Both the position numbers and the translations under genes were made by a program. The notes beneath the pieces were generated by a model. The model was not told where the DNA came from. It did no database searches and was given only the letters and a program-made list of their open reading frames with translations. Source: Typhlomys cinereus (taxonomy: Eukaryota; Chordata; Mammalia; Rodentia; Platacanthomyidae). Taken from it: a stretch of 64,000 nucleotides of DNA. The stretch spans positions 372,001 to 436,000 of the forward strand of contig JALPQD010000820.1 of the NCBI GenBank assembly GCA_023101885.1. The letters are read 5' to 3'. This document shows, piece after piece, positions 32,971 through 44,999 of this stretch. The first letter of the stretch is position 1. Each line of letters begins with the position of its first letter.

Positions 32971-33889
32971 TCTCAATAATTTTTTTCTCCCACATTTTAT
33001 TTTTTTTCCTAATCATACAAGCTCAATAGGTACCTCCGTCCTCTCCCTCCCTCCTCCCCTCCACAATCGTCCCCCCCTTGCACTCTTCCCCTTCTCCCTT
33101 TCTTTTCACCCCACTCCCTCTTTCCCCCTCTCCTAATGCCTCCCCCTTCCTCCCTCCCATTCCTGGAGCATCCTTTTGCATGAATGCCAAACTTCCCTCT
33201 GAGTCCTCCACCTTAGCGAGGGTTCAGGATTCAGTGGCATAGCCTTCTTGGCTTCCCTGTTGGCATGGGAACTCTATTATGACTGTTAATCCCTTGCCTC
33301 TAAGGATCCTACTGCCTGGAGCCTTCTCCTCTAGACTTTGGGGGTCTTTGACATGTCAGCCATTGTGCAGGTCAGGCAAAGTCCAATTCTGGCTGCTGCA
33401 GCCCTAACTTGTGTGGAGTATCTTGCATATCATTGATCCTCCCCATCTTTAGGCTCTTATAATCTTGCCACCCCCTCTTCCACAAGGTTCTCTGAGCTTT
33501 AGGATGGGGAGAGATTGGCTGGTCTGGTTCCAGGTAATTAGTGTAGGGTCTTTGGTGTTGTGAATTTGTTGTTTTCAGTTTTGCTTTTCCTGCACCGCCC
33601 TTGGCTACATCCCAATTGGTATGGAAGGTCACCTCTTAACCAAAGATAAAAGGCTTTTAAATGAAGATCTTAATATAAGAGGAGACTCAAAGGTAGATGG
33701 AAGAATAGGAGTAGGACATAGCAGTGTGGGTGTGGGTGGGGGGGGTGGAAGGTATCAGTGTCCCATTTGCGGGATGGTTACCATCTATCTGCCAGTCCCT
33801 ATATCCTCCCTGATTGGTGAGAACAAACCTGCTCAATCGCAAGTGACCAGGGAGGGAAATGAGAGCGAGTCTCAATAATTATTTGTTCC
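32971..33889 (-). mobile_element. 5'-truncated L1 3' UTR insertion
   Basis: The reverse complement follows the 3' UTR of the full-length L1s: from ggcagatagatggtaaccat, through gcaggaaaagcaaaactg and gaagagggggtggcaagatt, to a G-rich tract (33042-33172 as C-rich) and an A tail at about 32991-33008. The flanking direct repeat is tctcaataatt at 32971 and 33870, about 16 of 20 bp conserved if extended. Older than copies A and B. Confidence 0.8.
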
Positions 33890-34735
33890 TTAAATTTTTC
33901 TCTTAGACTTCTCTTTTTTAAAGAGAAAAATGTACATTGTATTTCTCATGAGCTTATCTTTTCCAGTGATGTTATCATTTTACATGGACTCCAGTTTCCA
34001 CAGTGTCACTCGCCCCAACTCTGAAGAACTTTCTTTGATGTCTGTGGGTGGCATTTTCTATCATTTCATGGAGTTTCAAACCATCTTTATTTTGCAGTCT
34101 TCTTTTATACACACCACCCACTTTTGCCATTAGAACTTTTAGTATCTTAACCAGCAATGCAAGATTGGATGTGTCTGGTTCTGATACTTGCCTTTCCCAT
34201 TGGCCTCTGATTATCTTCTTTCACAGGGTGATGGTCTGAGGGATGCACAAGCCAAAGGAAGCAGAGCGATAAGGCCTTCAGTGTTGGGCTTAATGGTACC
34301 TGGCGTGGAGTTAGGCTCTGCTTACATCTACTGAACAATGATTCCTCTAGAGCTCCATGTTCCATCTTTCCTACTGTCTTTCAATTTCTCTGAGACTTCT
34401 GTCTTAAGTAATTTGTGGCTTACATTTCTTTTGGCTGCAATGTCCTAATTTGAATAGTTGCCTGAGTGATATTTTGACTAGATAGAACAGACTCCAGCCA
34501 GTCTTCTTGCCTCTGGCCTCCTCTCAGAAAGCCACTTTCCTTATATCCATCCGAACCAAAACAGATTATGAGAATACTAGTCGACTTCTCGTTTGTTGCA
34601 CTTGTTCTTATTATAATTTATGTTGTAAATCATGAGCTCTGGGTGTTTATGTGGCACACCTGAACTAGAAGTGCCATTATCTTCTATTTTTCTGTTTTTC
34701 TTTCTTTTAGCTTGTTTTGTTTGTCATATTTTGTT
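33890..34735. other. Unclassified sequence
   Basis: Continuation of the T-rich host sequence. No gene recognised. Confidence 0.35.
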
Positions 34736-34737
34736 GT

Positions 34738-34850
34738 TGCTATTGTTGTTGAAACTTAGTCTTATCATGTAACCCAGACTGTACTAGAAGACAAACCTCA
34801 AGTTCTAGTCTCCCAAGTGCTGGCTTACAGGTATGCACCATAAACTGGCT
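34738..34850 (-). mobile_element. B1-like SINE
   Basis: cttatcatgtaacccagact, cctcaagttctagtctccca, agtgctggcttacaggtatg and a cacca end match the reverse strand of B1. Confidence 0.7.
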
Positions 34851-35796
34851 TATCTTCCATTTCTGAAGCCTAATTTTTTCCACAATAGAAATTAAATTTG
34901 ATGCTTCGTGCTCATTTAACCATCTCCCATTGCCTTCTATTTTGCATTGTATGAGAATTCAACACTCATTCCTTTTAGGCATGAATTATATATACTTTCT
35001 CTAGCTATTTTAAGACATTTTTCCTTTTTGCAAGTTTTAGCAATTTTTGCCATAATGAACTTTGGACTGGTTTTCTTTGTGTTTATTTGTTGAGATTTTG
35101 GGGGGCTAAAAATTGGTAAATGTTTTCTATCACTATCCTACCCTTTGGAGTCTCTAATGACAAAGGTGCTAAGTTGCTTTATATGTCCTCAGCCTTATAG
35201 AGAGCATTTTTTTCTGATTTTTTTTGTACATCTTTTACCTGGACAGTTTGAGGCTTGCTAATCTTTGCCATGAACTGAATATTTCAGAGACTACATTTTT
35301 TTCAATCTCTAGAATTTTCATTTTGTTCTCTTTGTAGCTTTGTTTTCTTGGTTTCTTTTGTTTGCACTATGCCTTATGCCTTCAACATATTCACAGCAGT
35401 TTGATAGTCTCCTAACCCTTGTGAGTTCTATATGTTTGGTCTGCACATCCTCCTGAGTATTTTTTTTCCCAGAAATGTATTGTTTGCCTAACCTGCATGT
35501 TTTTGATCTCTGTCTGGCTTTGTTTCCCTCCTTCCTCATACTCTAGGCTACCTTTCACACCACTCAGCCTTCCTTGAGCTTCCATGGCTGTTTCATCAAT
35601 TTTTGAAGCTAAACTTTGCCTGTATTTCCTCTCTCTACTGCATTCCAGGTATTGTTTTGCTTCTCCTGTGCAGCACAGTCCTGTCTTGTACAAGCGATGA
35701 AAACAATGTGTGCACTACATATATTATTCAGCTTTCTTAATTGTGTATATCTAGCAAACAAATCCAGTACTGGTTATCAATTATAAACCACGAAGA
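34851..35796. other. T-rich unclassified sequence
   Basis: Possibly an old minus-strand retroelement relic, judging by strong T bias. No named match and no conserved frame. Confidence 0.3.
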
Positions 35797-36165
35797 TTGC
35801 CTTTTAATTGTCAACCTGATGGGATTTAGAATTACCATGGAAACAAGTCTCTGGACGAGTTTGTAAAACTTTAACTAGATTACCTTCATTAAGGTGATAA
35901 GACACTCCAGAATTGTAGGAAACACCATCCATAGGCTAGGATTCTGGCCTGCATAAAAAAGGGAAAAGCAAGCAGAACAAGAACATTCATTATTCTCTGC
36001 TCCCCAGACTTCAGGGATGGTGTGACCAGCAGCCACAATTCTGCAGCCATGCCTTTTCAAAACCATCTTGGACTTTACCTTTGAACTGTAAGCCAGAATA
36101 AATCTTCCTTCCTTAAGTTGCTTTGACCATATATATTGCCATAGCAAGAAAGAAATTAACTAATA
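35797..36165 (+). mobile_element. URR1-like MER1-type DNA element
   Basis: It opens with taattgtcaacctgatgg and closes with gaactgtaagccagaataaa, tccttaagttgctttgacca and attgccatagcaagaaagaa, the standard order of rodent URR1 elements (gtcaacttgac ... taagccaaataaaccctttc ... aagttgctttggtca ... gcaatagaaa). Confidence 0.7.
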
Positions 36166-37635
36166 CGTAAATGCTTGTAGCATTTTGGCAAAATATATGT
36201 AGGAGATTCTACACATACATTTATGTATTAGTTTGATAAACAGCTATAAAATGTGTAATAAAGTCTTGGCACTGTGCATCAAATAAAAGCAAAGTGGTAT
36301 CTGGGAAAAGTCTGAGATTTGGACCTCTGTTTCTCTCCATTTTACTTACATTCTGGCAAATTCTTTAACCTTTCTTAGTCTGGGTCCTTTTATTGTTAGA
36401 CCAGAGTAGTAAAATGCCTCCCTTATAAGATTATTGCTAGAATTAAATATATTGTCTGTAAAATAACTAGCCAATCCATGGCTCAGACCCCGAGCCTGAT
36501 TGATTACAATTATTATTTGATCAAATGTGCCTCTGGAAAGAATTGAAGGGACAATAAATCATCAGGCTGGGGAGAAAGTGTCTCCATTGGAGGCTGGGAA
36601 TAATCCTATACCCTGTAGTAAAGGAACGAACTGGGGCACATCCAAGAGAAAGAACCAACAATGAAAACTGAGAGTTTAAAGAAATAAACTTTTCCTCCTG
36701 GTTAAGTAAGGGAGCGTCTGTCTCACAATATGTAATCTGAGACTTCAAAGTAAGTAATACAGGCACGGTTGGCACCAAAAGGCAGACCAGCTGCTACTGA
36801 TGGATCATTCAGACTCCTTAGAGACAGAAGCTCGGGTACCAGGAATGATGAGGCCAGTATCTGAGGGAAATCACTGCAGCCCAAGAGCCTGATGGGAGAT
36901 CATCCCTATGTCTGTCTCCATCAACAAGGTGGGACCCACAAGTAAAGCTAAGACTTCATCATTCATGGGACTGAACATACCTCCAACTCAGTACCAGGCA
37001 GGAAAAGAAAAGTATTGTAGTTAATTCAACTTAGTAACAAAGCTCTTTAGTGATTTGAGCATCTGTTTAGCTTCTCAGAAATACTCAAGAGAGTTGAAAA
37101 ACAGATGGAAGGTAGAAAATGGAGGGCAAATGCTAAGTCATTCATATTCCATGGTGCTAATTAGGTTGGGGGTAGAAACGAAAGCAAGCATGAGTGATGT
37201 TGGTACTAAACTTTACATCAGGCCACTTCCCAATGCCACCAAAATTCAGATTTGGTGCTTTCTGCTCTGACATCACTTTTCAAAGTAGTCTTAACAATCA
37301 TGTGTCTAGGTTGATAAACTTCTTCAGCTTCCTCTGCTGGGATTTTGTCCTGCCACAGGATGTAAATGTCCTGAGTTCAATCAACATTAACTCATTTTTC
37401 TTTGGTAAATTCTATATACTAGCCATAAACATGTGGTATAAAATTCAGACCAAATCCATGACATATTTTGAGTGAATTATTGAAAAAAAATCAAGATTTT
37501 TGATACAATTAGCAAAAAAAATTATGAAATGTTGACTTTTCTCACTTTCACCTGAATCTGATGACTGACCAATCTAAATAACAATGCTTATTAGTGGTAT
37601 GACCCCATTTGGTATCAAAATTCCCCTTCTCTTAC
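36166..37635. other. Single-copy-looking sequence
   Basis: No gene recognised. A MIR-like piece is at 36345-36480. Confidence 0.4.
36345..36480 (+). mobile_element. MIR ancient SINE
   Basis: ggcaaattctttaacctttc, then tccttttattgttagacc, aaaatgcctcccttataaga and ttattgctagaattaaat follow the forward MIR consensus. Confidence 0.55.
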
Positions 37636-37639
37636 ATGT

Positions 37640-38065
37640 TGTCATAGATACAGGTGTCAACTTGATAATAGAAGGCTTGAGCTCTGGGTAGAGTTGTGAA
37701 GAGTTAGTATTTGAGTTAGTCCTTGAGCAAGCCTGAAGGAGATTGTCTAATTAAGTGGGAACCCAGCCCATGGATGGGTAGGACTAGTCCCCACATAGGT
37801 AGATAAGACAGAGGGGGCTAGTTAAGGAAGATGGCATTCTTCAGTGTACTTGGCAAGACATGCTGGTCTAGCAAATGACCATCCCTCTCTCAGAATTTAT
37901 ATAGATATGGCATGATCAGTTTCCTCCTTTTCTGGTATTGGTATGAGCTCTCTAGTCAAACTGGTCAAAGAGATGTAGCTGTACAATTGTGCAAGAATAA
38001 AATCCTTTGTTCCCCCTTAAGCCATTTAGTCATGTATTTATCAGCAACATTCAAATTAACTGCAA
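37640..38065 (+). mobile_element. URR1-like MER1-type DNA element
   Basis: Forward copy: caggtgtcaacttgataata, gcctgaaggagattgtctaa, cagcccatggatgggtagg, the hairpin region cttggcaagacatgctggtc (from 37849), and the end gaataaaatcctttgttccc, then ttatcagcaaca. Reverse homologues are at 30680 and 43800. Confidence 0.65.
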
Positions 38066-38089
38066 CAGGCGTTTAAGACAGACTTATTT

Positions 38090-38190
38090 AAACTCAGTCA
38101 ATTGGTCTAGAATTCATGGCAATCCTCCTGCCTCAGGCTCCTGAGTGCTAGGAATACAGTGATGAACCACTATGCTTGGATCGTTCAAAG
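38090..38190 (-). mobile_element. B1-like SINE
   Basis: tagaattcatggcaatcctc, ctgcctcaggctcctgagtg and ctaggaatacagtgatgaac match the reverse B1 sequence. Confidence 0.65.
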
Positions 38191-38934
38191 CTCTTATAAA
38201 TAAACCATCTCCTTCTTCATCCTCCTGCCCAATCTGTCCGTAGAAAATGCAAATGGTCATGGTTACTTTGAAAAGCATTCTCAGAGGACCCAACAGTGGA
38301 AATTAAACCAGGGTAATTTGCGGGATGAGAGCTTAATGAAATTTGGAGAATTTTATGTAATATTCTCATTTGCTTGGTTTCTACTTTATTACATTAAAAT
38401 TCTTTAAAACAAAAGTCTATGCAAACATATTCAATCACGGAAAATGTTCTTGTTACGTACTGTTCTCTCAGAGAAGCTATTTGTGGGGGTATTTCCTCCA
38501 CCTTTTTTAGATAATTGGTTTCCTAGTGACATCTCTAGTAATATTCCTATAAATTTGTTCTTTGTGAGCAAATCACACTATGGAAAAGAACTGTGTATCT
38601 TTTTATACGTGGTGACATAAAAGTAATTATATATGATACATTAGAAATGACAATAACTCAGTTGGCATAAAAACTATAGGACTTAGAGACAAAAGGCCAT
38701 CATTAGCTTGTTCTGGATTTATATGTGCTGTCCACAGTCTATAGCATTTTATCAGGATGAGATTCCCTTTTGATAGCAAAGTTATTGCCATTCTTCTAGC
38801 AGATTTCCAATTTCTATGACTATCTATAAATGTTCAAAACTGAAGTTTAAATTTGTGGGGACTATACTTGAAGTGATCAGGGAACATACAGAGACAGCCT
38901 CCACCATCCCTACCATGAATTCTGTATACTTCTG
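38191..38934. other. Unclassified sequence
   Basis: AT-rich, with no recognised gene or repeat. Confidence 0.35.
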
Positions 38935-39370
38935 GCGTGCTGATTAGTACTTATCATCAGCCTGACACCTACAAGACAGATCTCTGGCCATATCCGAGAA
39001 GTATTTTCTGCACTGAGGTTGTCTCTGGGTTAGGCCTGTGAGCAAGTTTCTTGACTGCATAGCTGACGTGGGGAGATCCAGCCCATTGTGCATAGAACTA
39101 TTTCCTAGGCATGTGGTCTGGGACTATACCAAGGCGAAGAGAGCTGGCTGAGCAGAGGGCAAGCAGGTATACATGCCTGCATTGATTCGTTGCTCTCTGG
39201 TCTCAACTATGGATGTGACATCCCAGCTGCTTCAAGCTTCTGCCACTGTAACTTCCCTGTGGTAAAGTTCCATAACTTGAAACTGTGAGTGGGAACTAAA
39301 TCCTTTCTCTCCAAGTGACTTGGGTGAGGTATTTTATTGCAGAAACAAATATTGAGACTAGAACACCTGG
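38935..39370 (+). mobile_element. URR1-like MER1-type DNA element
   Basis: ggcctgtgagcaagtttctt, gatccagcccattgtgcata, agagagctggctgagcagag, tttctctccaagtgacttgg and gtattttattgcagaaacaa follow the URR1 order closely over about 400 bp. Confidence 0.7.
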
Positions 39371-39740
39371 GAACAATATTTTTCTCCATTTCACTGGCCC
39401 TACATTCTGTGCCGCTTTCTCTTCTGTGTGCTCCTCCTCTGGATTCTGTTCTACTTTTTATCTGAGTCTAACTGAAGCTTCAAGTTCTTTCAATGCACCT
39501 ATTTGGCTCTTAGTCAGAATCTGCACTATACAAATTGCTACCTCCCAAACTAGATGAAAAGAAATACATTTTTAGAAGTTAAATTACTTCTAGTAAAATG
39601 TGTGCCATAAGCTTTGAAGACCTGTCCATCATTACCTAAAATGTTTTCTCATGTCTCTCACTATGCCCTAAGTCAAGAGATTCAAAGGTTTAATTAAATT
39701 AGTTTTGCCTACTTTAGAATCTCATATACTTGAGTCAGAC
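39371..39740. other. Unclassified sequence
   Basis: No recognised gene or repeat. Confidence 0.35.
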
Positions 39741-39744
39741 AGAA

Positions 39745-40025
39745 AGTATCATATTTTCGCATGTATATGTGTGTTTTGTGTGCATGTACTAGAGGGCACT
39801 TGTGTGTGTGTTACTGTGTTATGTAGGAGGATGACATCAGAAATCATCCTGGATTGCTCTGAGTCCTTGTTGCTTTTACTCTGGAGTTTCCCGGACTCTA
39901 CCTTCTGGAGCCGGAATTGAAGGATGTTGCTATATCTGCCTGGTATTTTTACATGGGATCTGGGATTCAAACTCAGGTCCCTTTGCCTGTGAAGCATTTA
40001 ACCCCTGAGCCATCTCCCAGCCCAG
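39745..40025 (-). mobile_element. tRNA-derived SINE, reverse
   Basis: A TG-rich start, then ggatctgggattcaaactca, ggtccctttgcctgtgaagc and cctgagccatctcccagccc, the reverse complement of a rodent B2-type SINE with its A and B boxes. The (TG)n-like segment near 39765-39820 is the tail microsatellite. Confidence 0.75.
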
Positions 40026-40039
40026 AACATGCTACTCTT

Positions 40040-40362
40040 ACCAGCATTTTTTACTTGGTTTAGTGTTTAAGAAATTCATCCAGGAACTTCATCCATTACT
40101 GAGCAGCACTAAAATGCACTGATAGATCATGAGTTGTTTTTCCATTCACTTGTTTCTGGGAAAGCCACTGTTTGCAATTTGGGATGTTGTAGATGGATAT
40201 TGCATGCAAGGATTTTTATGGACAATGGCTTTCATTTCTCTTAGAATTATATCTAAAAAGTAGACATACCAGGTCATAAGGTAAGTATAGTTTTGCTTTA
40301 AGAAGAGAGCCAATGTTTTCCACAGTGGTTTACTGGATCTTTTTAGTGTGCCTTCTAGAACC
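40040..40362 (-). mobile_element. Ancient L1 fragment
   Basis: gacataccaggtcataaggt, agaagagagccaatgttttc and cacagtggtttactggatc match the reverse strand near the 3' end of ancient L1 ORF2 (the typical ccaaactgttttccacagtggt pattern). Confidence 0.6.
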
Positions 40363-41234
40363 TTCTGTCTAGCACTAAAATATCTTCCCCTTCATGCTGG
40401 CTCTTTGATGGTAGGGACAGTACAGCCAGCAAAAGGATGAGACAAGTGAGATGTCATAGATACAAATTAAGGAGCAAAACCTTTGAGCAAATGTAGCCAA
40501 TACATATTCATAGATAATTTCAGAAACTCCTCTGAGAAGCCCAAGAATTAGGCATATTATCAGATGAATGTTGCAACTTTTAATCTTTACCATCAATAAT
40601 AGCCTTCTCAATTTGTTGAACAATATGTAACTTACAAAGCAATTTCCTTTGTTTCTTCCTTTTGTTCTGTTTCAAGTAAGGCAGGTAGAAAGAGACTTTA
40701 CAGGTAATAATTCCGGTTTGTCATATAAATGATATTGCCAATAACAAAACCAGAATTTCAGTCCAGGCCCTAATATGCCACGAATATCAATGTTAGATAT
40801 TACTGCCTTCTCAATATACTATAGGGTCCCTCAGGACAATATCACTTAAAAAAAAAAAAGATGAGTAAATGGAAAACTCATGGTCTGTGATGCTATAAAC
40901 TTTCCTGCTGCCAAAATCTAAGCCAATGGTGCAACTCATTGAAGCTGCTGTAGCAAAATGACACTGCTGGAAGCTGGGACTCTCCATTATGTGAGCATGA
41001 CTTTGCTCATCAGCTGCGATTCTCTTTCCTGACTTGGCACCAAACCATTCATCAGTTGGTCTAGGCTTGACGCCTGGATCTTAAATAATGGAGCAAGACA
41101 TTTCATGGGAATCATTATTTCTCCAAGTTTCATTTTCTCCATCTGCAAAACTGGTTCCCAGAAATTTGTGATTTCAGAGGGTGTGTGTGTGTGTACATTC
41201 CTTTAAAATAAAATTCCTTTAAAATAAATTCAGG
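40363..41234. other. Unclassified sequence
   Basis: No gene recognised. A 12-A run is at about 40848-40859 and a short GT tract at 41180-41194. Confidence 0.35.
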
Positions 41235-41380
41235 TACCAGTAGGATAGATTAATGGGATAACATGCCTACTCTGGCAACCAGATTTCAATCCCCAAAATT
41301 CCACATGGTTGAAGGAGAGGACTTTCTTTGTTCAAGTTTTCCTTTTACTTTCACCCATGCACTCTGGCATACATGTGTGT

Positions 41381-41445
<65 letters not shown>

Positions 41446-41465
41446 CATAAATAAATATATAAAAT
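41235..41465 (+). mobile_element. tRNA-derived SINE with TC tail
   Basis: accagatttcaatccccaaa is a B-box region, followed by ccacatggttgaaggagagg, as in B2-type SINEs. A (TC)n tract (41384-41439) and ataaataaatata form the tail. Related to the 24493 element. Confidence 0.65.
41384..41439. repeat. (TC)n microsatellite
   Basis: Uninterrupted TC tract of about 56 bp in the SINE tail. Confidence 0.97.
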
Positions 41466-41662
41466 ATTGAAAATAAATAATATTAAATAAATACACTTAG
41501 CTAATCAGATCAATGAAATTCCATTCTGATCAAGCCTGAGCCGAGGACCAGCCTTTGAGAACCATAACGCTGGTTGGTGATCCCTAAGTCTTTTTAATGT
41601 ACATGGTTATGAATCTCCTTGAAAGCAACACAAATGGTTTTGTGAAAACTGCTTCTATACTT

Positions 41663-41698
41663 CTGTTGTTGTTGTTGTTGTTGTTTTTTTTTTTTTTT
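41663..41698. repeat. (GTT)n and T run
   Basis: Seven GTT-like repeats followed by a T run. Confidence 0.9.
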
Positions 41699-43590
41699 GG
41701 TGGGTGGAGGTGGAATTTCATTCAGAGGTTTATCACTGAGAACTGGACACCATTCACAGAAAAGACCTGATCCAGGGAAAAGTGCATAATAAAAATGATG
41801 CCTGATTGCCAGCTGCTGATGTCAGGGAGCCCTTCACAACCATCAGTGTCCAAGGCAATAAAACCCTAACAAGCTACTTGTTACCCTACAGTATTGTGAG
41901 TCCAGCAAAGTCAACTCTGTCTGTAGCTGGGAATTTGGAAAAGTTCCCTTGCAAGTGCAAAGGCGACAGTTAGCAATTTCTAAAGCTATTTGACAGCAGA
42001 ACAATGCAACCTCACATTTTGCATTTAGTTCTTTACTAGCCTACTGTTTTTAAATGTACGATATAACTTATGTCGAGATGAAAAGTAAGTATTCCATAGT
42101 GCTTCCAAGCGTGTGAATTATTTTCACATTCTGTTCTCATAACCCATTAAAATACATACAGTCTCCCATCCCATGGAGACCCTGCAGCACAGCACAGCAA
42201 ATAATTTGTACAAAATCCCATAGCTAAGGTCTGGTGACATCTGAGTCACAAAGCATAGGTCACAGCCATGCTGGGTTAAAGTCTGAATAGACAGACACTG
42301 AGTCTGTGTCCTTATCGTCAATATTTAGTATATGCATGGGAATAAATATTTTTGAGTGAAGGAATAAATTGATGGATAAATAGGGTAAGGATTCAAACTA
42401 TCAATTCATTTTTCTTTTTGAGCATCCGTAATGAGCCATCATAAACTTCCTTAAAGTTTCTAGAATCAAAAGGGTTCTAGAGATGTTTATGGGCTTGGTC
42501 AATGTATTATCTTAACTTACTTAACATATATTTACTAAACAATTTCCCCAGGAAATGTGAGCATTGAATAATGTCACGGAGGTGGTTTACAAAGGTTTAT
42601 AACCAACCTTATCTGTGTCTGGAAAGCATAGCAAACAGAAAACGACTCAGAATTTTCTTATGCCATTCCTACTGCTCCCCACCCCTACTTCATCTGCTAT
42701 GTGCTTCCGGCATGAATGAGCTGGAAAATGCAAAGATCAGCCTGAGAGACGAAGCTGGTTTCCTGCTACTCAACCCAGATTTCCATGGTAGTCAGATAAA
42801 CAGGGAAATAATACAAAGGTGTGTGAACTTTTCCATCATGACCATGTTCCTGGTAAACCAAATAGGTCTTCAAGAGCCAGCATTTTATGACATTAACTTC
42901 CAAGAAAAGCCAAGATTTTCATTTTCATCTTCAGTTAGTCATAGTTCCAATCTGGAATCTGAAGTTAAGCAGTCTTGATCCTGAACTCACATGTCAAGAG
43001 AGTCTTAAAAACATATATTGCAATTTCCTGAGTTCACTCAAGATCCACTAAAACTGAATATCTCCTTTTCATTTTCAAATTGCTTTTCCAAAAAGAAAAG
43101 TTAGGGGCAAGTAAACAGCCTTGTGGTACAGTGAAATGAAGAGTTATTGAGAGGGATGAAGTGTAAAGAAAGATTAGTTTTGAAGATTAAATAATTAATA
43201 CCAGGCTTATGCTATTTTCCACAGGAAAAGTCCAGGATGAAGGAAATATATAATGATACAGAACAGAATGCAGTTACCAAGGGTGAGTCTGTGTAGGATT
43301 AAGGGAAAGAGTCCTACCCACAGAGAGAGAAATGGTGGGTGTTGTCTTATTAAAGAAAGGCAGATCATGTTAGCTTAGTAAATGCTGTGGTGAGAATGTG
43401 TAGAAATTTTACTCCAAACAAAATAGGAAGTAAGATCCTGAAGAAAACTACTGGGAAAAAAAGGAGAGAACAGATTTGAGAAAGGAAGTTTAGAAGTAAA
43501 TTCCCTAAGAAGAGAGCGCGGACACTGAATCAAAAAATACAGGTCACATGATACCTTATCAACAAAGCAAAGACCACCCCTTAATTTATT
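41699..43590. other. Single-copy-looking sequence
   Basis: The longest frame (42571-42978, 135 codons) has no recognisable domain. A weak MIR-like piece is at about 42110-42300. No gene supported. Confidence 0.4.
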
Positions 43591-43594
43591 TGGA

Positions 43595-44410
43595 TTTCAA
43601 TGACTGAGCAATCATCCCTGTGTCAGGTACATGCCAGGAAGAAAATTAAAACAGGGGAAATGTATGAGGACAAGACAGTGTTTCCAAAAATGGCCAAAGA
43701 AGGACCCTGGAGATGACACTTACGAAAGAGCTGAATAAGTGATGGACTAAGAATATAGAGGGACATTATTTTGAGTCAAGAGGACTATAGCAATCAACCT
43801 TCATGGTTGCTGATAAATGGCCATCAAACAGCTTAAGGGAACAAGGGATTTATTTTCTTACTGATAGTCTGGTTACACCAGGGCCCAGGGAATTGGCCAC
43901 ACCATCTCTACATAATGACTGTGAGAAAGATGATCCTCACTTGCCAGACAGGCATGTCTGGCCAAGTATACACAAGGATGGCATCTTCCTCAATGGACTC
44001 TCAGTATTTTATTCATCTGTTCAGGACCTAGTCCCATCCACCATGGGCTTGGCCTTCCCATCAGCTAGTCAATCTCCTGTAGGTTCGCTCTGGGCTTAAC
44101 TCAACCACTAATTCTCTACAAATATGCCCAGAACTTAAGCCCTCAACTGTCAAGTTGACACCCGTGCCTAACCATGACAAGGATCCAAAGTGTCTTGTCC
44201 ATAAAGGAACATGGCTTGAAGAGCCAATGCTACAGGACATGTCTGGAAGGGAATGAGCAACTGTAACAGTAGAAAGTTAGAAGGAAGACGAGGCCAAGGT
44301 ACAGAGTGACATAGACCTTGTGGAATATAGTCAAGGCTTGGAGTTTATTTTCTGTGTTTAGAGAATCCACTGGAAGAATCTGAGCAGGGACTGGATTATC
44401 TTATTTCTCT
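43595..44410 (+). mobile_element. Ancient mammalian repeat split by a URR1-like insertion
   Basis: 43595-43745 and 44195-44410 read as two halves of one old repeat: caatcatccctgtgtcagg on the left; on the right atagaccttgtggaatatag, then ggcttggagtttattttctg and gagcagggactggattatct, words typical of ancient interspersed repeats. The family name is uncertain. The DNA element at 43800-44185 separates them. Confidence 0.4.
43800..44185 (-). mobile_element. URR1-like MER1-type DNA element
   Basis: Close homologue of 30680-31110 in the same orientation. Shared: ttgccagacaggcatgtctg (from about 43941), atccaccatgggcttggcc, ctaattctctacaaatatgc and ctgtcaagttgaca. Confidence 0.65.
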
Positions 44411-44999
44411 TTTAGCAGAATCCATCTGTTGATCTACTAAGAATTCAAGTGGCGTGTATGCAAATAAGAAGACCAATGATGAATGGATCGTATAATGCAC
44501 AGGAAAGAGCAACAATGGTGGAATGAGAGTGATTATAAGACAATAGTGGGCAGTGGACAAATCTGGTCACATGCACAACATATTTGAAGACAACATTACA
44601 GAATTTATGGGTGGATGGAGGGAAGGTATAAAAGAAAAACCTAAGGCATTTTTCCTGAGTAATGAAGAAATTAGTAATACCACTTACAAGCTGCAAAAAG
44701 ATAAGGAAAGACAGAATCAAACATAGAGTTCAAACATTCATTACATTATATTACTATCAATGATATATGTGACTATAATGCCACTAGATAGCTCATCATC
44801 ATAGTAAGAACTTTGAATTACTAGACCATCACTTTAGTTAAGTTCTGTAACTTACAGTTGGCAGCTGTTAAAATTTATTGAACAAATTTCTATGTAATAA
44901 TCTACTGAATGCTTAGCTATTTGCCAAGTTTGTTTCTAACATAGACTCTGAACTAAAATGTCATGTTCTTCATGAGATACATTAAAAACACAAGCAGCA
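44411..44999. other. AT-rich unclassified sequence
   Basis: No gene recognised. Confidence 0.35.

Noticed and set aside
42571..42978. 135-codon frame starting MSRRWFTKVY
   Set aside because: No recognisable domain, no codon bias that I can see and no splice or promoter context. About one such frame is expected by chance in 64 kb of six-frame AT-rich DNA.
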